Shown: piece after piece, positions 10,990-22,395 of the stretch
Layout of the letters: each line of letters starts with the position of its first letter
How positions within the stretch are numbered: position 1 is the first letter of the stretch
Assembly (NCBI RefSeq): GCF_002288925.2
Contig: NW_022098004.1
Span: forward strand, 8,377,604-8,441,603
DNA length: 64,000 nt
Direction: 5' to 3'
From: Delphinapterus leucas
Taxonomy: Eukaryota; Chordata; Mammalia; Artiodactyla; Monodontidae
Translations under genes and position numbers: made by a program
Notes under the pieces: generated by a model
Told to the model about the DNA's origin: nothing
What the model saw: the letters and a program-made list of their open reading frames with translations, nothing else
Database searches by the model: none

Positions 10990-12110
10990 AAGTTTGGCCT
11001 TAAGGAAACAGAAGTGGGAGAGAGTTAAGTCCACTGTAGGAAAGGGACCCTCTTAATAGCCACCTGCCTGCATTCTGCCAGGCCAGGCTCCGGCCACCCT
11101 GCCCTTAGTAACTCGTGTGACGGCCCCCAGGCAGGATAGTCCAAAGCATCCAGAGCCGGCAGAGAACGCCGTGCTCCGTCTCAAGTCTCTCTCAAGGGGC
11201 AGGCAGCTGTGAAGAGCTGGCAAGGGTAGGAGAGTCGAGGCGAGGGGGCGGCAATGGGAGCAGAGGGAAAGGGGTCCTTTTTCTCCAGATGCATTGGTGA
11301 TTGCAGGCAGGACACCCTGTGCCCTGCTTGCATCTCTAGGGAAACTTCCTGCTTCTTAAGAATCGCTTCTCAGTGTAGGAAGAGAGCGGGAAATTGTCTG
11401 GGAAGGGTTAAGCATGTATCTTCTCTGGTTGGCCTGTCTCCCAGGCTAAGTGAAGGCTGCTCCATCTCACATGGATATGAAAGACAAACTGTGCAGATTG
11501 AAAACAGCTGTACGCCAAGTGAACGGGCCACATGGCCGTGGTGCCATGCCGAGGTTTAGCGCCATCGGTGCCCTTTTGTTTGATTTTGGAGGAGCAGCAC
11601 AAATAAATACAGTAGGTTCTGTTTAAACAAAGGACTCTGATCAATAGAGGTTTGTATAGCTTACGACCTTCCACCATAAACAGAAATTTGAGGTAAAAAT
11701 CCACAAATCCCAGATCAATTACCAGATTATTTACCCTTTTGCACTGCTAATGTTCCAATCTGCCTTGCATATTAAACAGCCAAGGAAGAAAAGGATTTTT
11801 GTTGCAGAGGAAGAGGGAGGGCTGTGTGGATTTATTAGTTGTGGCAATCAAAGCATGTGCCATACGTTTTCTATATAAACCCGGCTGTGGTGATTGTGCA
11901 AATCGTCTAAAACAAATTTTAAATTCCAGGACTTTTCAGTCGATGTTACCAGTAGCTTTTTCTTTTTCTTTTCTTTCTATCTTTCTTTTTTTTTTTTTTT
12001 TGAAGGGGCTTTAACCATCTGCCACAAAACTGTTATTGCATTGTGGTTTGCTGTAAACGAAAGTACATATGTTAAGGGCTTCAGTCCTCACGCTGGTCCT
12101 TGGCAGCTGT
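10990..12110. promoter_or_regulatory. repeat-free stretch, possible conserved non-coding element
   Basis: No transposon is recognised except a T run at 11985-12001. The AT-rich part around 11590-11930 (for example 'cagatcaattaccagattat') reads like a developmental enhancer block. That is only an impression from the absence of repeats and the density of TAAT/ATTA-type motifs. Confidence 0.2.
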
Positions 12111-12189
12111 GAAGCCTTGAGAAAAACCCCTGCCCTGGGTTTCCTGGACTCAGTTTCCCCGGGTGTAAATTTGGGCTTGTGTGGAAGGG

Positions 12190-12395
12190 TCACTCACCAG
12201 CTCTGTGGGCAGGCTGTTTAATCTCTTGAAGTCTCTGTTTTCTTAACTGTAAAATGGGGGAAAAAAACACAAAAACCAATACCGCTTACCTCCTGGAGTT
12301 GTGATGAGAATGAAATAATATGCAGCATGTAAAAGCACAGCCCGGCACACAGGAAGTGGCATTTGACAGGCGGAAGCCACTACGATTGTCATCAT
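12190..12395 (+). repeat. MIR SINE
   Basis: Plus-strand MIR: 'tctgttttcttaactgtaaa', 'atggggg', 'cttacctcctggagttgtga', 'tgagaatgaaataatatgca', 'aaaagcacagcccggcacac'. The core and 3' part are well preserved. Confidence 0.85.
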
Positions 12396-12399
12396 CACC

Positions 12400-13260
12400 A
12401 TTATTCTTTGTTCATTGTTCCTTCTCTGATGTCCCGAATTTCAACATATCCTCCATATTTTGGAATGAATTCTCTGAGTCAGGCGCTTGGGGAAAGGCTG
12501 GGTATGAAGAACTGGGGACTCAGGTTGAGGAGCACACATGGTACTACTAGGAAAGGAGGAGAAACATTATCCTAACAAGTCACTCTGACCCCCCAGCAAG
12601 CTAAGGTGAGGGGCGCCTGACCACCCCACGGCCCCGCCCTTCCACCCACAGAAATCTTCTGTTCGATGTTTGTTCATTGGAACCTATAGATCTATTCTCT
12701 TCAAAGAAATGGCTTGGGTGCCCCCTGCCATGGTAATCCTGTATGGGATGCTGGCTTTAGCAAACACAATTGCCACCCCACCTGCTAAAGTCCCGCCGAG
12801 GAGAGCTGGGGACCTATGTCCATCTTGTTCACCTCTGATCTCAAGCCCCCAGCGCTGTGAAGGACCCAGCATTAGCTCAGTACACACTTCTTGGGTCCTC
12901 AGAACTTCCCAGGAATCTCTCCCTTCTCCCTGTATCCTGGATCGTAGGCCCTCACCTTTCCCTGTTATCCCGAACTGCCCCTTTCACTCCCTTATTCTGG
13001 CCTCCCGAGCCAAGCACAGAGAAAATGTTAGGACTTACTCTGGTCTCCATGTTTTTCTTTCTTCCGCCCGTAATGTAAGAATGACGGAGAAGGCAGTCTG
13101 TACCCAGAGCTGTATTGAGAGCTGGACATATATTAGACTCATGAACTCACACAGCAACACCAGTGTATCCACACTTTACAAACAGAGAGAGTGAGTGCTA
13201 GGGAGATGATTCATAGGCTGCCGAGTTGCAGGTGAGGATACAGACAAGGTCTGCCCGACC
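12400..13260. other. unique sequence with a weak MIR-like end
   Basis: A 174-codon frame at 12670-13194 is the longest here but has no family features. The 13100-13260 part has MIR-like wording on the minus strand ('catgaactcacacagcaaca'). Confidence 0.3.
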
Positions 13261-13267
13261 CCTAACA

Positions 13268-13335
13268 ACCGGGCCAGTGGTTCTCAAACTTAAGCAGCAT
13301 CAGAACGGCTGCATCATCTCTCCCTTTCCTAAATG
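13268..13335 (+). repeat. MER5A-like fragment
   Basis: Starts 'ccagtggttctcaaactta' and continues 'gcatcagaacgg', the 5' terminus typical of hAT elements such as MER5A. The body is missing. Confidence 0.45.
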
Positions 13336-13451
13336 TCTGGATATCAAATGGAAGACAAGCTAAATCAATAACCAAGTTTTAGCATCATTTTTTGTTCTTG
13401 CATTTTGCTGAGGGAACCAACTTGCTTTGAAATCATCTGTGTCCTACCATT

Positions 13452-13759
13452 CATCCTCAGGTATTTTTTTTTTTAATGATCCTTTTTTTTTTTTTTTTGG
13501 CTGTGTTGGTTCTTCGTTGGTGCACGCAGGCTTTCTCTAGCTGTGGTGAGTGGGGGCTACTCTTCTTTGCGGTGCATGGGCTGTAGGTAGGTGGGCTTCA
13601 GTAGTTATGGCATGCAGGCTCAGTAGTTGTGGCGCACGGGCTTAGTTGCTCCGTGGCATGTGGGATCTTCCCGGACCAGGGATTGAACCCGTGTCCCCAG
13701 CATAAGCAGGCGGATTCTTAACCACTGCGCCACCAGGGAAGTCCCCATCCTCAGGTATT
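13452..13759 (-). mobile_element. CHR SINE, long form, with 14-bp target-site duplication
   Basis: The reverse-oriented element covers 13466-13745. It runs from a T-rich tail through 'ggctgtgttggttcttcgtt' to the head 'ccactgcgccaccagggaag'. The duplication catcctcaggtatt is perfect at 13452-13465 and 13746-13759. It keeps the 'agtgggggctactctt' block that the short copies lack. Confidence 0.95.
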
Positions 13760-14140
13760 CTATAGAAGCTGAACTAAAAGTGAAATTCTCATTCACCAAG
13801 TGTTGTGAAACTTAGTTTGGATTTAAGGAGTAGGGGATGGGAGGGAGGTCCAGGAGTGAAGAAAATTCTTCCAAATTAACCAAGAGGTCTAATTAGAGCA
13901 GAGGTTGGCTGTTTCTTTAAAAGAAACGCAGTTTCTCAAGTTATAATTATTCTGCATATTATAAAACGTGGAAAGTAATGGGGTGGGGAAGGAGGTCTAG
14001 AAACTTGCATTCCTCAGTAATCAACTACATAAGCAGTAAAAGCCCGAGTTAGAGTATTTTTTCCAAACTTTTACTCAATAAATATTCTGTCTCCAAAGTA
14101 TCACAAATTCCAAATTAGCAGCATGTGGGTTCATGAAATC
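13760..14140. other. unique sequence
   Basis: AT-rich with no repeat or gene recognised. Confidence 0.3.
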
Positions 14141-14144
14141 CATT

Positions 14145-14400
14145 CATTTCTCCATTCATGCATCCCACAAACATTTATTGAAGCCTCTACTCTGTGCCAG
14201 GCATCTGCTGAGTGCTGGAGGGACATGGCGGTTGTGTGCAGTTCTGGGATGTTGATTTGAGAGAAATAAGATACAGGCCATTTCCTTGAGGGACAGGAGG
14301 AGATAAAGAGTCATGGAGGAGATGTGTGTGCCTTTGCGTGTGCGTGGAAAAGTTGGGAAAGGGCCTTCCAGACCGAGAGACTAGCATGTACGGATAGAAG
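14145..14400 (-). repeat. ancient dispersed repeat, unclassified
   Basis: The hallmark 'acaaacatttattgaagcct' and 'actctgtgccaggcatctgc' opens it, followed by a degenerate body. The same motif recurs at 19080, 26505, 36125, 51845 and 55770. It resembles the MIR/L2-age repeats, but the body beyond the first 80 bp is not MIR. Confidence 0.45.
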
Positions 14401-14406
14401 CCATAG

Positions 14407-14580
14407 TAGATTTTTTTAATTTTTATTTATTTTTTATTGAAGTATAGTTGATTTACAATGTTGTATTAATTACTGCTGTACAGCAAAGTGACTTAGTCAT
14501 ACATATAAATACGTTCTTTGCCATATTATTTTCCATTATGGTTTATCACAGGATATAGAATATAGTTCCCTATAGATTTT
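14407..14580 (-). mobile_element. L1 3' UTR fragment with short TSD
   Basis: Reverse L1 3' end: 'ttattgaagtatagttgatt', 'gctgtacagcaaagtgactt', 'gaatatagttccctatag'. It is flanked by tagatttt at 14407-14414 and 14573-14580. Only about 160 bp survive. Confidence 0.88.
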
Positions 14581-15000
14581 GACGGTTCTCCTTCCAGATC
14601 CTCTTACCAGGCCATTGCATCTGTCCCCCAGCTGCTATGCTGACTGCTAAGGGCTGAAAGCTGTTCCCTTCTCAGCCAACTGGAGCCCCCTTGCCAAGGT
14701 TGCACCATCTTCCCTGCACTCCTCCCTGCCCAGGGGGCAGCCCATTGACCTACTGATTGACACAGGGGTACCTCTGGGTAAGGGTCCACCCCCAGCTGGA
14801 CCAATTCTTTGGTGCAATTCTTATTCCAGAGCTTCTACTGGGATTAAGCTAGAACTAGACTCCAGCTGCAGCCACATCCTTGCTTAGCTTTTTCTCTTGC
14901 CCTGTCTTGTTCCCTCGTTCCCTCCCTCCTTCAACAAATCATGTGCCTTAACCCTGTCTCAGGCTCTGCTTCAGGGGAACTTGATCTAAGAAGGAAGTAT
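14581..15000 (+). repeat. possible ancient repeat, unclassified
   Basis: The 3' part 'ccctgtctcaggctctgctt', 'caggggaacttgatctaaga' has the feel of a dispersed mammalian repeat terminus. I cannot name the family. Confidence 0.3.
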
Positions 15001-15002
15001 AG

Positions 15003-15115
15003 TGGCTAATTGTGGTCTTTGAAAACACATACCTGCATGTGTAAATGGCTCTGACATTTACTAGTTGTAGGATTCTTGATAAGTTATTCAACCTTCACTA
15101 GAACTGCTAATAGAA
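15003..15115 (+). repeat. MIR SINE fragment
   Basis: Head-to-core portion only: 'ggctctgacatttactagtt', 'gtaggattcttgataagtta', 'ttcaaccttcac'. The tail is absent. Confidence 0.6.
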
Positions 15116-15209
15116 GCCCAATGAATCCAAGAGGTAATTTCCCCAACTCCCATCTTTGCCACCATGCCTTTTAAGGAGCGTGATCAGATGTATGCACATG
15201 TGCATATCT

Positions 15210-15211
<2 letters not shown>

Positions 15212-15240
<29 letters not shown>
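15212..15240. repeat. (CA)n microsatellite
   Basis: About 14 CA units, followed by imperfect 'tacatacatt'. The minus strand reads (TG)n. Confidence 0.9.
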
Positions 15241-15244
<4 letters not shown>

Positions 15245-15820
15245 TACATTTACGTATGCATAGACACATACCAGGTAATGATAAGTGAAAGGAGCAACCA
15301 TGAGCTTGAGAACTGCCATACAGATAACCTCTCCCTAAAGACTTGGGAGTTAGTCTCTAATAGGGCATCCTCAACCTAATCTGGTATTCTGTAACTCCCA
15401 GAAGTTTTCATCCTGGCCTTCAGTCAAGGCCCACTCTGATGGATTTCTAAAACTCATCTATATCATTTTGAATGTTTTTAGAATTAAGCAATAGGAAAAT
15501 GCATTATTTTGTATATCACATATTGTCCAGAAGTAGGGCAGATTCCGGAACTAGTTGATTCGGTGGTCAGTGATGTCAAAAAGGCCTTGGATCATTTTTC
15601 TGCTCTGCTATCACCAGCGTTGGCATGAGTTACCTGAGGGATGTAACAGTAGGGAGCACCATACTTCCTTGTTCCCAGTTGCAGGCTACAGTCCTTCCTT
15701 CCATCTGATTGGTCCATCTCAGGTCACGTGTCCGACCAGACCAATAGCAATCAACATGAAAATGCCATGCTCTGATTGGCTTAAACTAGACAAGACCCAC
15801 CACTAGAGCTGGGAATGGGA
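15241..15820. other. unique sequence with CCAAT/ATTGG-rich old-repeat-like part
   Basis: 15690-15790 contains attggtccatctcaggtcac, 'gaccaatagcaatcaac' and 'ctgattggctt'. The spacing resembles the 'attggctcagcttgggtcac' block of an old dispersed repeat. No gene recognised. Confidence 0.3.
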
Positions 15821-15821
15821 T

Positions 15822-16060
15822 GAAGGTAATACAGCATGCTTGGACTCCAGAGTCAGAATGCTGGGATTCAAATCGTGCCTGTGCCACTTACTAGCTGTAT
15901 GTCTTTGGGCATATTATTGATTTCTCTGTGCCTCAGTTTCCTGATCTGTGTGATAGAGATAATAATATGCCCACTTCATTGGGTGGTTGTGAGGACTGAA
16001 CAGATCAATAAATGCCAGGCTCTTTGACAGTCTTGGTGCCTGACAAGTACAAGTTTTTAT
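15822..16060 (+). repeat. MIR SINE, nearly full length
   Basis: All blocks are present in order: 'gcttggactccagagtcaga', 'tgggattcaaatcgtgcctg', 'ccacttactagctgtatgtc', 'tctgtgcctcagtttcctga', 'gtggttgtgaggactgaaca', 'caataaatgccaggctcttt'. One of the best preserved MIR copies in the window. Confidence 0.92.
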
Positions 16061-18105
16061 CATATTGTGTTGTATCTGAGCAAAATCGGGGTACAGTTAG
16101 GACAGACAAATGGGGCATCAGATATTAGGTAGGCAGCTATCAATGTCTAGGATACTACCTCTCAGCCCAAGTCGATGTTCTAACTACTTGACTGTGTTTA
16201 GCTCAGCCTCCTGAGTTGAAACATCCTGGCTAGGTGGGTAAGGTTTAAAAATCACTGTTTCTGAAATGGTTCTTGGCTTTCAAAGTACCTCCCAAGCATT
16301 TGGAAATTGTAGCTCTGAGCCCTCCTCTTAGTAATACCATCTCTTACCTAACCCCCACCTGAAGCCCATCATTAAACAACTTCTGAGCTTGGGCGGAGTT
16401 GTCAGCTGGGGAAGACGCTACCTCATGAGGGAAGGCTGGGACCCACCTGTCTGCCAGTCTCAGGGGCTACACCACCATGGAGAAGTTGTCCTGAGCAGGC
16501 CTGGTTTGCTTCCAGAATCAATGAGAAAGCAGACAGGGCTAATCACATCATGCCCCTTCCAGGCCTGCGAGACCGAGACCCTCGCACTGTGGAGCTGCAA
16601 GGACAGGAATAGAGTCAGGCTGGCCAGAGGGGGTGAGAAGTGAGAAAGTGTAGCAGTGAATATGGCGATAAAAGCATCCAGAGAAGGTGGAAATACCTCC
16701 TGGCAGGACTGTTTATCATTGTCCATTTTAGTTAAATAGTCTACACTAACCCTAAAGTTGGGGTTTGTACACTGGGACATCTGGGTGGGTCTCAGACCAT
16801 CACTGAACCCCTTTACTTACATACAGGAGTGTGGGCCTGGGCCTCTGGGTTTCTTTTTAGTGGGAAAGGCTTCAGCTTCTAATGAATTCTCAGAAAGGTC
16901 GAGATCCACTGTACTGGAATGAACTCCCCAAATCATAAAATTAACCACCTGGTACTTGTTCATTTCCGGATGGCTTCTGACCTTCAAAGAGAGCTGTTAG
17001 CAAGTTGTATCTCTCAGGTCCAGTAATTGATGAAACTGAGGCAAGGATCTTGGGGATGCTGAGAACCCTAGTACATCCTGCTGAGGGGGTGGTCCAGGTC
17101 CCACCCTGCCTGAGCCACCAACGGGGAGTCAGGGAAGCTCATTGCTGCTTTAACATGATTCGGTATTTTGCACAAGGATGAAATTAATTAGTGAGAAGGC
17201 TGAACTCCGTGGCCATACAGAGCTCCATTGCTCACTCAGCAAGGCTCAAATCCCTTGGGGCAGCTATTTAAGTATGGCCTGGAATTCAGACAGTTCTTAC
17301 CAGTTCACAACCAGGTAAGTGTAGTGTTAGAAAGTCCACATTTAGGAAATTTTATAGCAATTTGACAGTAATTTTGTCTGCTTGACCTAATAGTTTTTAA
17401 AATGGGGCTTGTAATGTATATGTTTCGTTCCTTCATTTCTTTTTTAGATAATTCATTTTTGTTGTAGTTTATATAATTATTAGTCTGAAATAAATATAAA
17501 ATTTTTTTAAAACTGTTATTCACATTGAGTTTGAGAAGCATTGACCCAGGCAGTCTTTGCCAGGTTCCTCTCCTGGCATCTCGGGGCCGCACTCCCAAGA
17601 CATCTGTTGGGCTGAGGTGTAGGGTCCATGCATGGAAAAACTCAAAGCAGAAATCCAGACTGAAAAGCTCTTTCTTCAAGAGCTCCTGTAACCTGAAAAT
17701 TCATGGCATTTTTCACGTCATTCCACAATAGATCCACTTTTGTGGATGTATTTTATATTAATATATAAAAAGTGGTTGCTGTTTGTCATTCATTTTCCAA
17801 GTTGTCAAGTAAAATTTTAGCTGCAAGATGCACAGTAAGATTTTGTTCGTTCCTGCCTTTGAAAAAACACACATGTCCTGCATGTGGCTTTGCGTGTCCT
17901 GTGAAACGCCCTCACACATCCCCTGGGAAATAGCAGCTTTTGTCATTTGGGGAAGCAGCTTTGCAGCAGGTATTCAACAGCATTAAGGTCTCAATTTTAG
18001 ATTTAAGAGCAATTGAGTGGAAGAGTGTTTTTATGGTTTGTTTTCCAAAAGCAGATATAGGTTCAATAGTTTTATACAAATGTGGCTTTCAATGTAGCCT
18101 GATTC
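16061..18105. promoter_or_regulatory. 2-kb stretch without recognised transposons; possible conserved elements
   Basis: No repeat family is identified. The 17140-17270 segment ('gattcggtattttgcacaag', 'gatgaaattaattagtgaga') and the 17690-18060 segment are AT-rich and repeat-free, as conserved enhancers often are. No gene model emerges from the short frames. Confidence 0.2.
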
Positions 18106-18107
18106 TA

Positions 18108-18362
18108 AGAGCAAACACTTATGCAGTGTTCACTCTGTGTTAGGGAATGTTCTATCTATGTACTTCTTCCACATCAGCTCATATAATCCTTACAGCAATC
18201 CTTGGAGATAGGTGCTTTTAATAATGTCATCTCCATTTTATAGATAGCAATACTGACACTGAGAGGCTAAGTCACTTGCCCGAGGTCACACAGCTGGGAG
18301 GTAGTAGAGCTCAGATTTTCACCCAGGCAGCCTGGGGCCAGAGGCGTGCTCTGAACACATCC
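18108..18362 (-). repeat. MIR SINE, nearly full length
   Basis: Reverse MIR: 'tcagctcatataatccttac', 'tcatctccattttatagata', 'cttgcccgaggtcacacagc', 'gtgctctgaacacatccac'. Tail, core and head are all present. Confidence 0.92.
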
Positions 18363-19075
18363 ACTGGACTGTGGATATCCAAAGCCCTCCAAATGGGACA
18401 ATCTTAGGGGCTGTGTTGACTCAATAAACTACAACTGCATGGAGAATATTATTCCTGTATTTGAATCAGGACCAAAGAATTACAGGGAAGCCAGAGTTAT
18501 ACACAGGTCTACATTAGACTCCCCTCAGAGTCAATTGATTGGGTTGCGAAACTGGTAAATAGACTAACTTTTAATGCGCATTCTGCTGTGCATTCTGCCA
18601 CCTAAGCAATAGTCTCAAGTTGGGTCCATGTGGAGAAGAATTGTGTTTGGGGCTGTCCAGTTCAAGGCACCCTGGCTAGAGCAATTTGCTGGAAAATTTG
18701 GGACAATTTTACAGCCACGAGGACACCATCAATTCCACTAACTCTTTGGCCACGCCTGACTGTGTCATGGCTCTGAAGATGCAGCCTTTGTGAATTATGC
18801 ACACGCCAACCCACATCAGCATTCGACCTGGTGTTTCAAGCATCCCATTTGGTTTTGAAATTAGTTGAAGAGAATGCTATTTAAGGGCCATGTGAAAAAA
18901 ATATGTAATCTGTCTTATGCTTATGAAAAAAAATCGCTGTGTTCTGATTAACTGCACATGACGCTGGGATATATCCCTGTGAAAATGACCTCCATTTGCA
19001 GTCTGATTTTGATTTGCAGGCTGTGGAATTAGATTCCACCTCATTGGTTTTATGTTTCTCCCATCATTTGTCCAT
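18363..19075. promoter_or_regulatory. repeat-free stretch, possible conserved non-coding sequence
   Basis: No transposon or gene is recognised. Homopolymer-interrupted AT-rich parts (18840-19060) alternate with ordinary sequence. Confidence 0.2.
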
Positions 19076-19077
19076 TC

Positions 19078-19265
19078 ACTCACCAAACATTTATTGAGCA
19101 CCAACTATAGCCAGGACCAGTGCTAGGTGCTTGGGTGGGGGGAACCGAAGGAGGCTATCCCAGGATGGATGAGTCCTGGTCTCTGTCTTCCAGGAGTTCA
19201 GTTTTGTCAGGGAGACAGACATGTGAATGACAGTAGTGCAGGAAACAGGCATGGCCCAAGCCGAC
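19078..19265 (-). repeat. ancient dispersed repeat, unclassified (same family as at 14145)
   Basis: 'ccaaacatttattgagcacc', 'ccaggaccagtgctaggtgc', 'cttccaggagttcagttttg' and 'gggagacagacatgtgaatg'. The body continues for about 180 bp, longer than the copy at 14145. Confidence 0.5.
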
Positions 19266-19544
19266 ACTTATTACAGATCCTAAATTAATTCATTTTCTAA
19301 TAGCTTGGTTACTTTGGTTATTATAAATAACCGGGTTGTATCTCCTGAGAGTCCATAACTGAGCTATTATTTACTATTTATCTACAGCTAAGGTTGAAAC
19401 AATCAATTGGATGCCTAAAAGGCTAAATTCAGGACGAACTGATGCGGGAGCATTTGTCTACTTGATTCATTCACATCCAAACCAACCCAGCAAATAGAGG
19501 ACAGAAAACATTTCCCTAACACACCTGTATCTGTAGCAGCAACA

Positions 19545-19745
19545 ACCACTGCTCCATCCACCCCCGGCTTCACAAAGCGCTTCCACGTCCGTCACTACCT
19601 CGTGGCAACAATGTCTGGAAGATAGGCAATATCGTCTAGAAAGAAGTTAGGTGGCTTACTTGCCCGGGGCCGACCAGCATGTTCATCGTAGAACAGGGTC
19701 TCTAACCCAGGTCTTCTCATTCCAAAAACTGTCGTGCCTGGTTCA
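19545..19745 (-). repeat. MIR SINE, diverged
   Basis: Reverse MIR with 'gtggcttacttgcccggggc' and 'ctctaacccaggtcttctca' as the clearest blocks. The tail is degenerate. Confidence 0.6.
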
Positions 19746-21023
19746 TCCTGATGCTCTGTTTATTTATTGAACACCTGTCGTACATTTGGCCTTGGATTCA
19801 CTGTTTGAGTGTCCAGCCTAATTCCAATATCCAGGTGCTGGGTCATCTGGGTCACCTGGCCAGTCATTTTATGACTGTACGTGGATGGCCATTCTGTATC
19901 CAAGAAAGGCATCCCCTGCCACAGTAGCATTCATGATGAACCCAGGTGGGACACGTAGACTCTTCCAGAGACAGGTCGCTACAGGTCACTCAATTCACCT
20001 TCCTGGCCTCAGAACCCTGGTGTTTTCCTTCATTGTTTGAAGGAAATAACTCTCCGAAAAATTTGGCCAGGGGGGTGGGGTGTGGGTGTTGACTCAAATG
20101 GGAAACTCAGTTCGGCTTTTTGAAAGTCAAAGTGGCCTTTGTGTTTGGAAATTAACTTTTTACAGCACCTGGGGGTAGTTGTTACTCATTGGTACTTTTA
20201 GGAATTTAAATGCAATCGATCGATTAATTAATGGTAAAAATTATATTATGTAAATGCAAATTCAGAATTGAGTTTGGTGTTCACAGTGGCCTGAAAACAT
20301 TTTAAAAGGCCAGGTGGGGCCTGAGGAAATTGGAAGTTTCAGTCTTGCTATTAAAAAAGAAAAAAAAAAAGGATGAAAGAAAGAAAAAGTGAGTTTGCAA
20401 CGAACTCGGTAATGAAGGCCAGAATGTTTTTTCTTTCCTTTTTGACAATGTTTTCTTGATCTGTTATCACAATCTAACTGTACCACAGAAAATCGAATGT
20501 AAGGATTCAGACGGGCTTTTGTTCTGTCCTATTTGTTAGAAATTCTACCCTACATATCTTATCAAACTTATAAAGCTCATAAACACTGGTACCCCAAACA
20601 CCTTAGGAAGATAGAAAGGCAAAGACTGAAAGAGAGGAAGGAAAAAAAAGAATGGTGATAAAATGAAATTGAAGAGAGTAACACAATAGAATCTGGAGCT
20701 ATTAATTTTTATAGCTGATTCAGCTACTAATATTTTATGAGGTTTAGAAATATGAGTATAAAAAACCACCCTCATATCTGCCCTTGTTTTCTTTCTGTTG
20801 TTGTTTTAATTCAAAGATAAGCTCATCATATTTGTACCTAGAATATGGCTTTATTACAGTTAAACACCCGGATAGTAGAAAACATTCTGTTCATTGGAAT
20901 TTTTCCATATCACTGTCCTTTTGTTTTTGTTTCGCTTGGTTTTCCACTTTTCCCAACAGAAGTTCACAGACCACTTCACATGCCATTTCTTTTCCTTCCT
21001 TCCTTCCTCTTTCTTTCTTTCTT
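19746..21023. other. mostly unique AT-rich sequence up to an assembly gap
   Basis: Contains A- and T-runs (20352-20372, 20640-20650) and the palindromic patch caatcgatcgattaattaat near 20214. Short frames only. A pyrimidine (CTTT)n tract begins at 20990 and runs into the gap. Confidence 0.35.
20992..21023. repeat. (CCTT)n/(CTTT)n pyrimidine tract at gap edge
   Basis: ccttccttccttcctctttc followed by more ctttc units up to the first N. The unsequenced gap probably contains more of this repeat. Confidence 0.85.
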
Positions 21024-21123
21024 NNNNNNNNNNNNNNNNNNNNNNNNNNNNNNNNNNNNNNNNNNNNNNNNNNNNNNNNNNNNNNNNNNNNNNNNNNNNN
21101 NNNNNNNNNNNNNNNNNNNNNNN
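21024..21123. other. assembly gap, 100 N
   Basis: Exactly 100 consecutive N, the conventional length for a gap of unknown size. Frames translated through it are not meaningful. Confidence 0.99.
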
Positions 21124-21955
21124 GCCTGCAATGTCTCCATTTAAATGTAGATTTTGACTTTACACTGGGGAGGAGGTGAGAGCCTTTCTGCAGCAGAATT
21201 AACATCAAGGTGAAAATATGAGCTTGAGAAAGATGCCATGTTTCCCTAAGTAGGGCTGTGTGAGTCCAGTTCAGATATGCTGAGCCATTTATTTACAAGT
21301 TGCCTTGTACCCCGCGGGGGAAAACATTGCCCAAGTCAGATCTATATACTTATTGAGGCCACAACACCAAACTTTAGGTCAAGGAAATCAAATGCTCAGG
21401 TAGCACAGAGACTGATACAGTCAGTACCCATAACCCTTTGGAATTAATGATAAATGTGATTGAAAGAGCATATTTAAGAACTGTTCACATCTCTTTTCAT
21501 AGTTCAGGAACCAAGTGTACCATGAAGAAATGGAATAATATATGCACTGTAAATAACACTTTATCACATGTAAACCATAATGCACTTTGAATCATACTCC
21601 GTCCCATATATACTTTTTACATTTTAGCTGAACTATGATAGATAGCTAAGAAGTTCATTTTAAAAATTTAAATAAAAAATAATCATGATTTTGCCCTCTC
21701 TCTCCTACCCCATTTTATTGATAGGTCATTTAAAGAGGGGGCAAAATTAAATACCCATACTCACATCTAGATAACTTATTCAGGTTTTTTTTTTCTTAGC
21801 TGTTATGAGACAGTCTTACTCCTAACCAACTTTGACCTGGAGCCTTTTGTATCATCCACATTATTCCATGGAAAAAGTATAAAACTTTGTCAAGAGCTCT
21901 TCAAATTATCCTGTCCCATGGAGCCCATAAGGACACCTGTACTTGTAAAATTATA
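21124..21955. other. unique AT-rich sequence
   Basis: No gene or known repeat is recognised. Several short A/T runs. Confidence 0.3.
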
Positions 21956-22027
21956 TATTGGGTTGGCCAAAAAAGTTCATTCAGGATGGTACAGAAAACT
22001 CGGATGAACTTCTTGACCAACCCAATA
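21956..22027. mobile_element. mariner-type MITE with TA target duplication
   Basis: A 68-bp near-palindrome at 21958-22025 starts ttgggttggccaaaaaagtt and ends ttcttgaccaacccaa. The ends are inverted repeats of about 22 bp. TA dinucleotides flank it at 21956-21957 and 22026-22027, the Tc1/mariner target. It keeps only the termini and no transposase, like MADE1-type derivatives. The ttgggttggccaaaaa terminus matches mariner elements known from cetartiodactyls. Confidence 0.9.
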
Positions 22028-22144
22028 TCTTGATTTAGTTTACTAAAAACATGGTACTCTACCGCTCCTAATACCTTAAATAGAACCCTGATCATACTCT
22101 GGGGAAATGGTTCCTAGCTTTAATTATGTATGATACTTAATCCA

Positions 22145-22333
22145 GCACCATGTACAAGGTGTGTGATCTTGATCAAGTTACCTAACCTCTCTGTGCCCCA
22201 TTTTGTTCATCTGTAAACTGAGAATAATGGTAGTATTTGTACCATGAGTTGTTTCGAAGATTCATTTGTTTAATACATGGAAAGGACTTAGAATGGTGCC
22301 TGGTACAAATACGGCTCAATAAATGTTGGGAAG
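22145..22333 (+). repeat. MIR SINE, 3' two thirds
   Basis: 'tgtgtgatcttgatcaagtt', 'aacctctctgtgccccattt', 'tcatctgtaaactgagaata', 'ggcacctgg'-like tail and 'ggctcaataaatgttgg'. It is followed directly by a microsatellite. Confidence 0.88.
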
Positions 22334-22335
22334 TC

Positions 22336-22395
22336 TCACACACACACACACACACGTGTGTATATCTCTGTGTGTGTGTGTGTGTGTGTGTGTAT
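22336..22395. repeat. (CA)n-(TG)n inverted microsatellite
   Basis: About 9 CA units, a short spacer 'tatatct', then about 13 TG units. The two arms are complementary and can pair as a hairpin. Confidence 0.9.

Noticed and set aside
12670..13194. 174-codon plus-strand frame
   Set aside because: It runs into a MIR-like segment and shows no domain, and overlapping frames exist on both strands.
20784..21208. Frames of 87-131 codons spanning the N run
   Set aside because: One quarter to nearly two fifths of each is unknown sequence; not interpretable.
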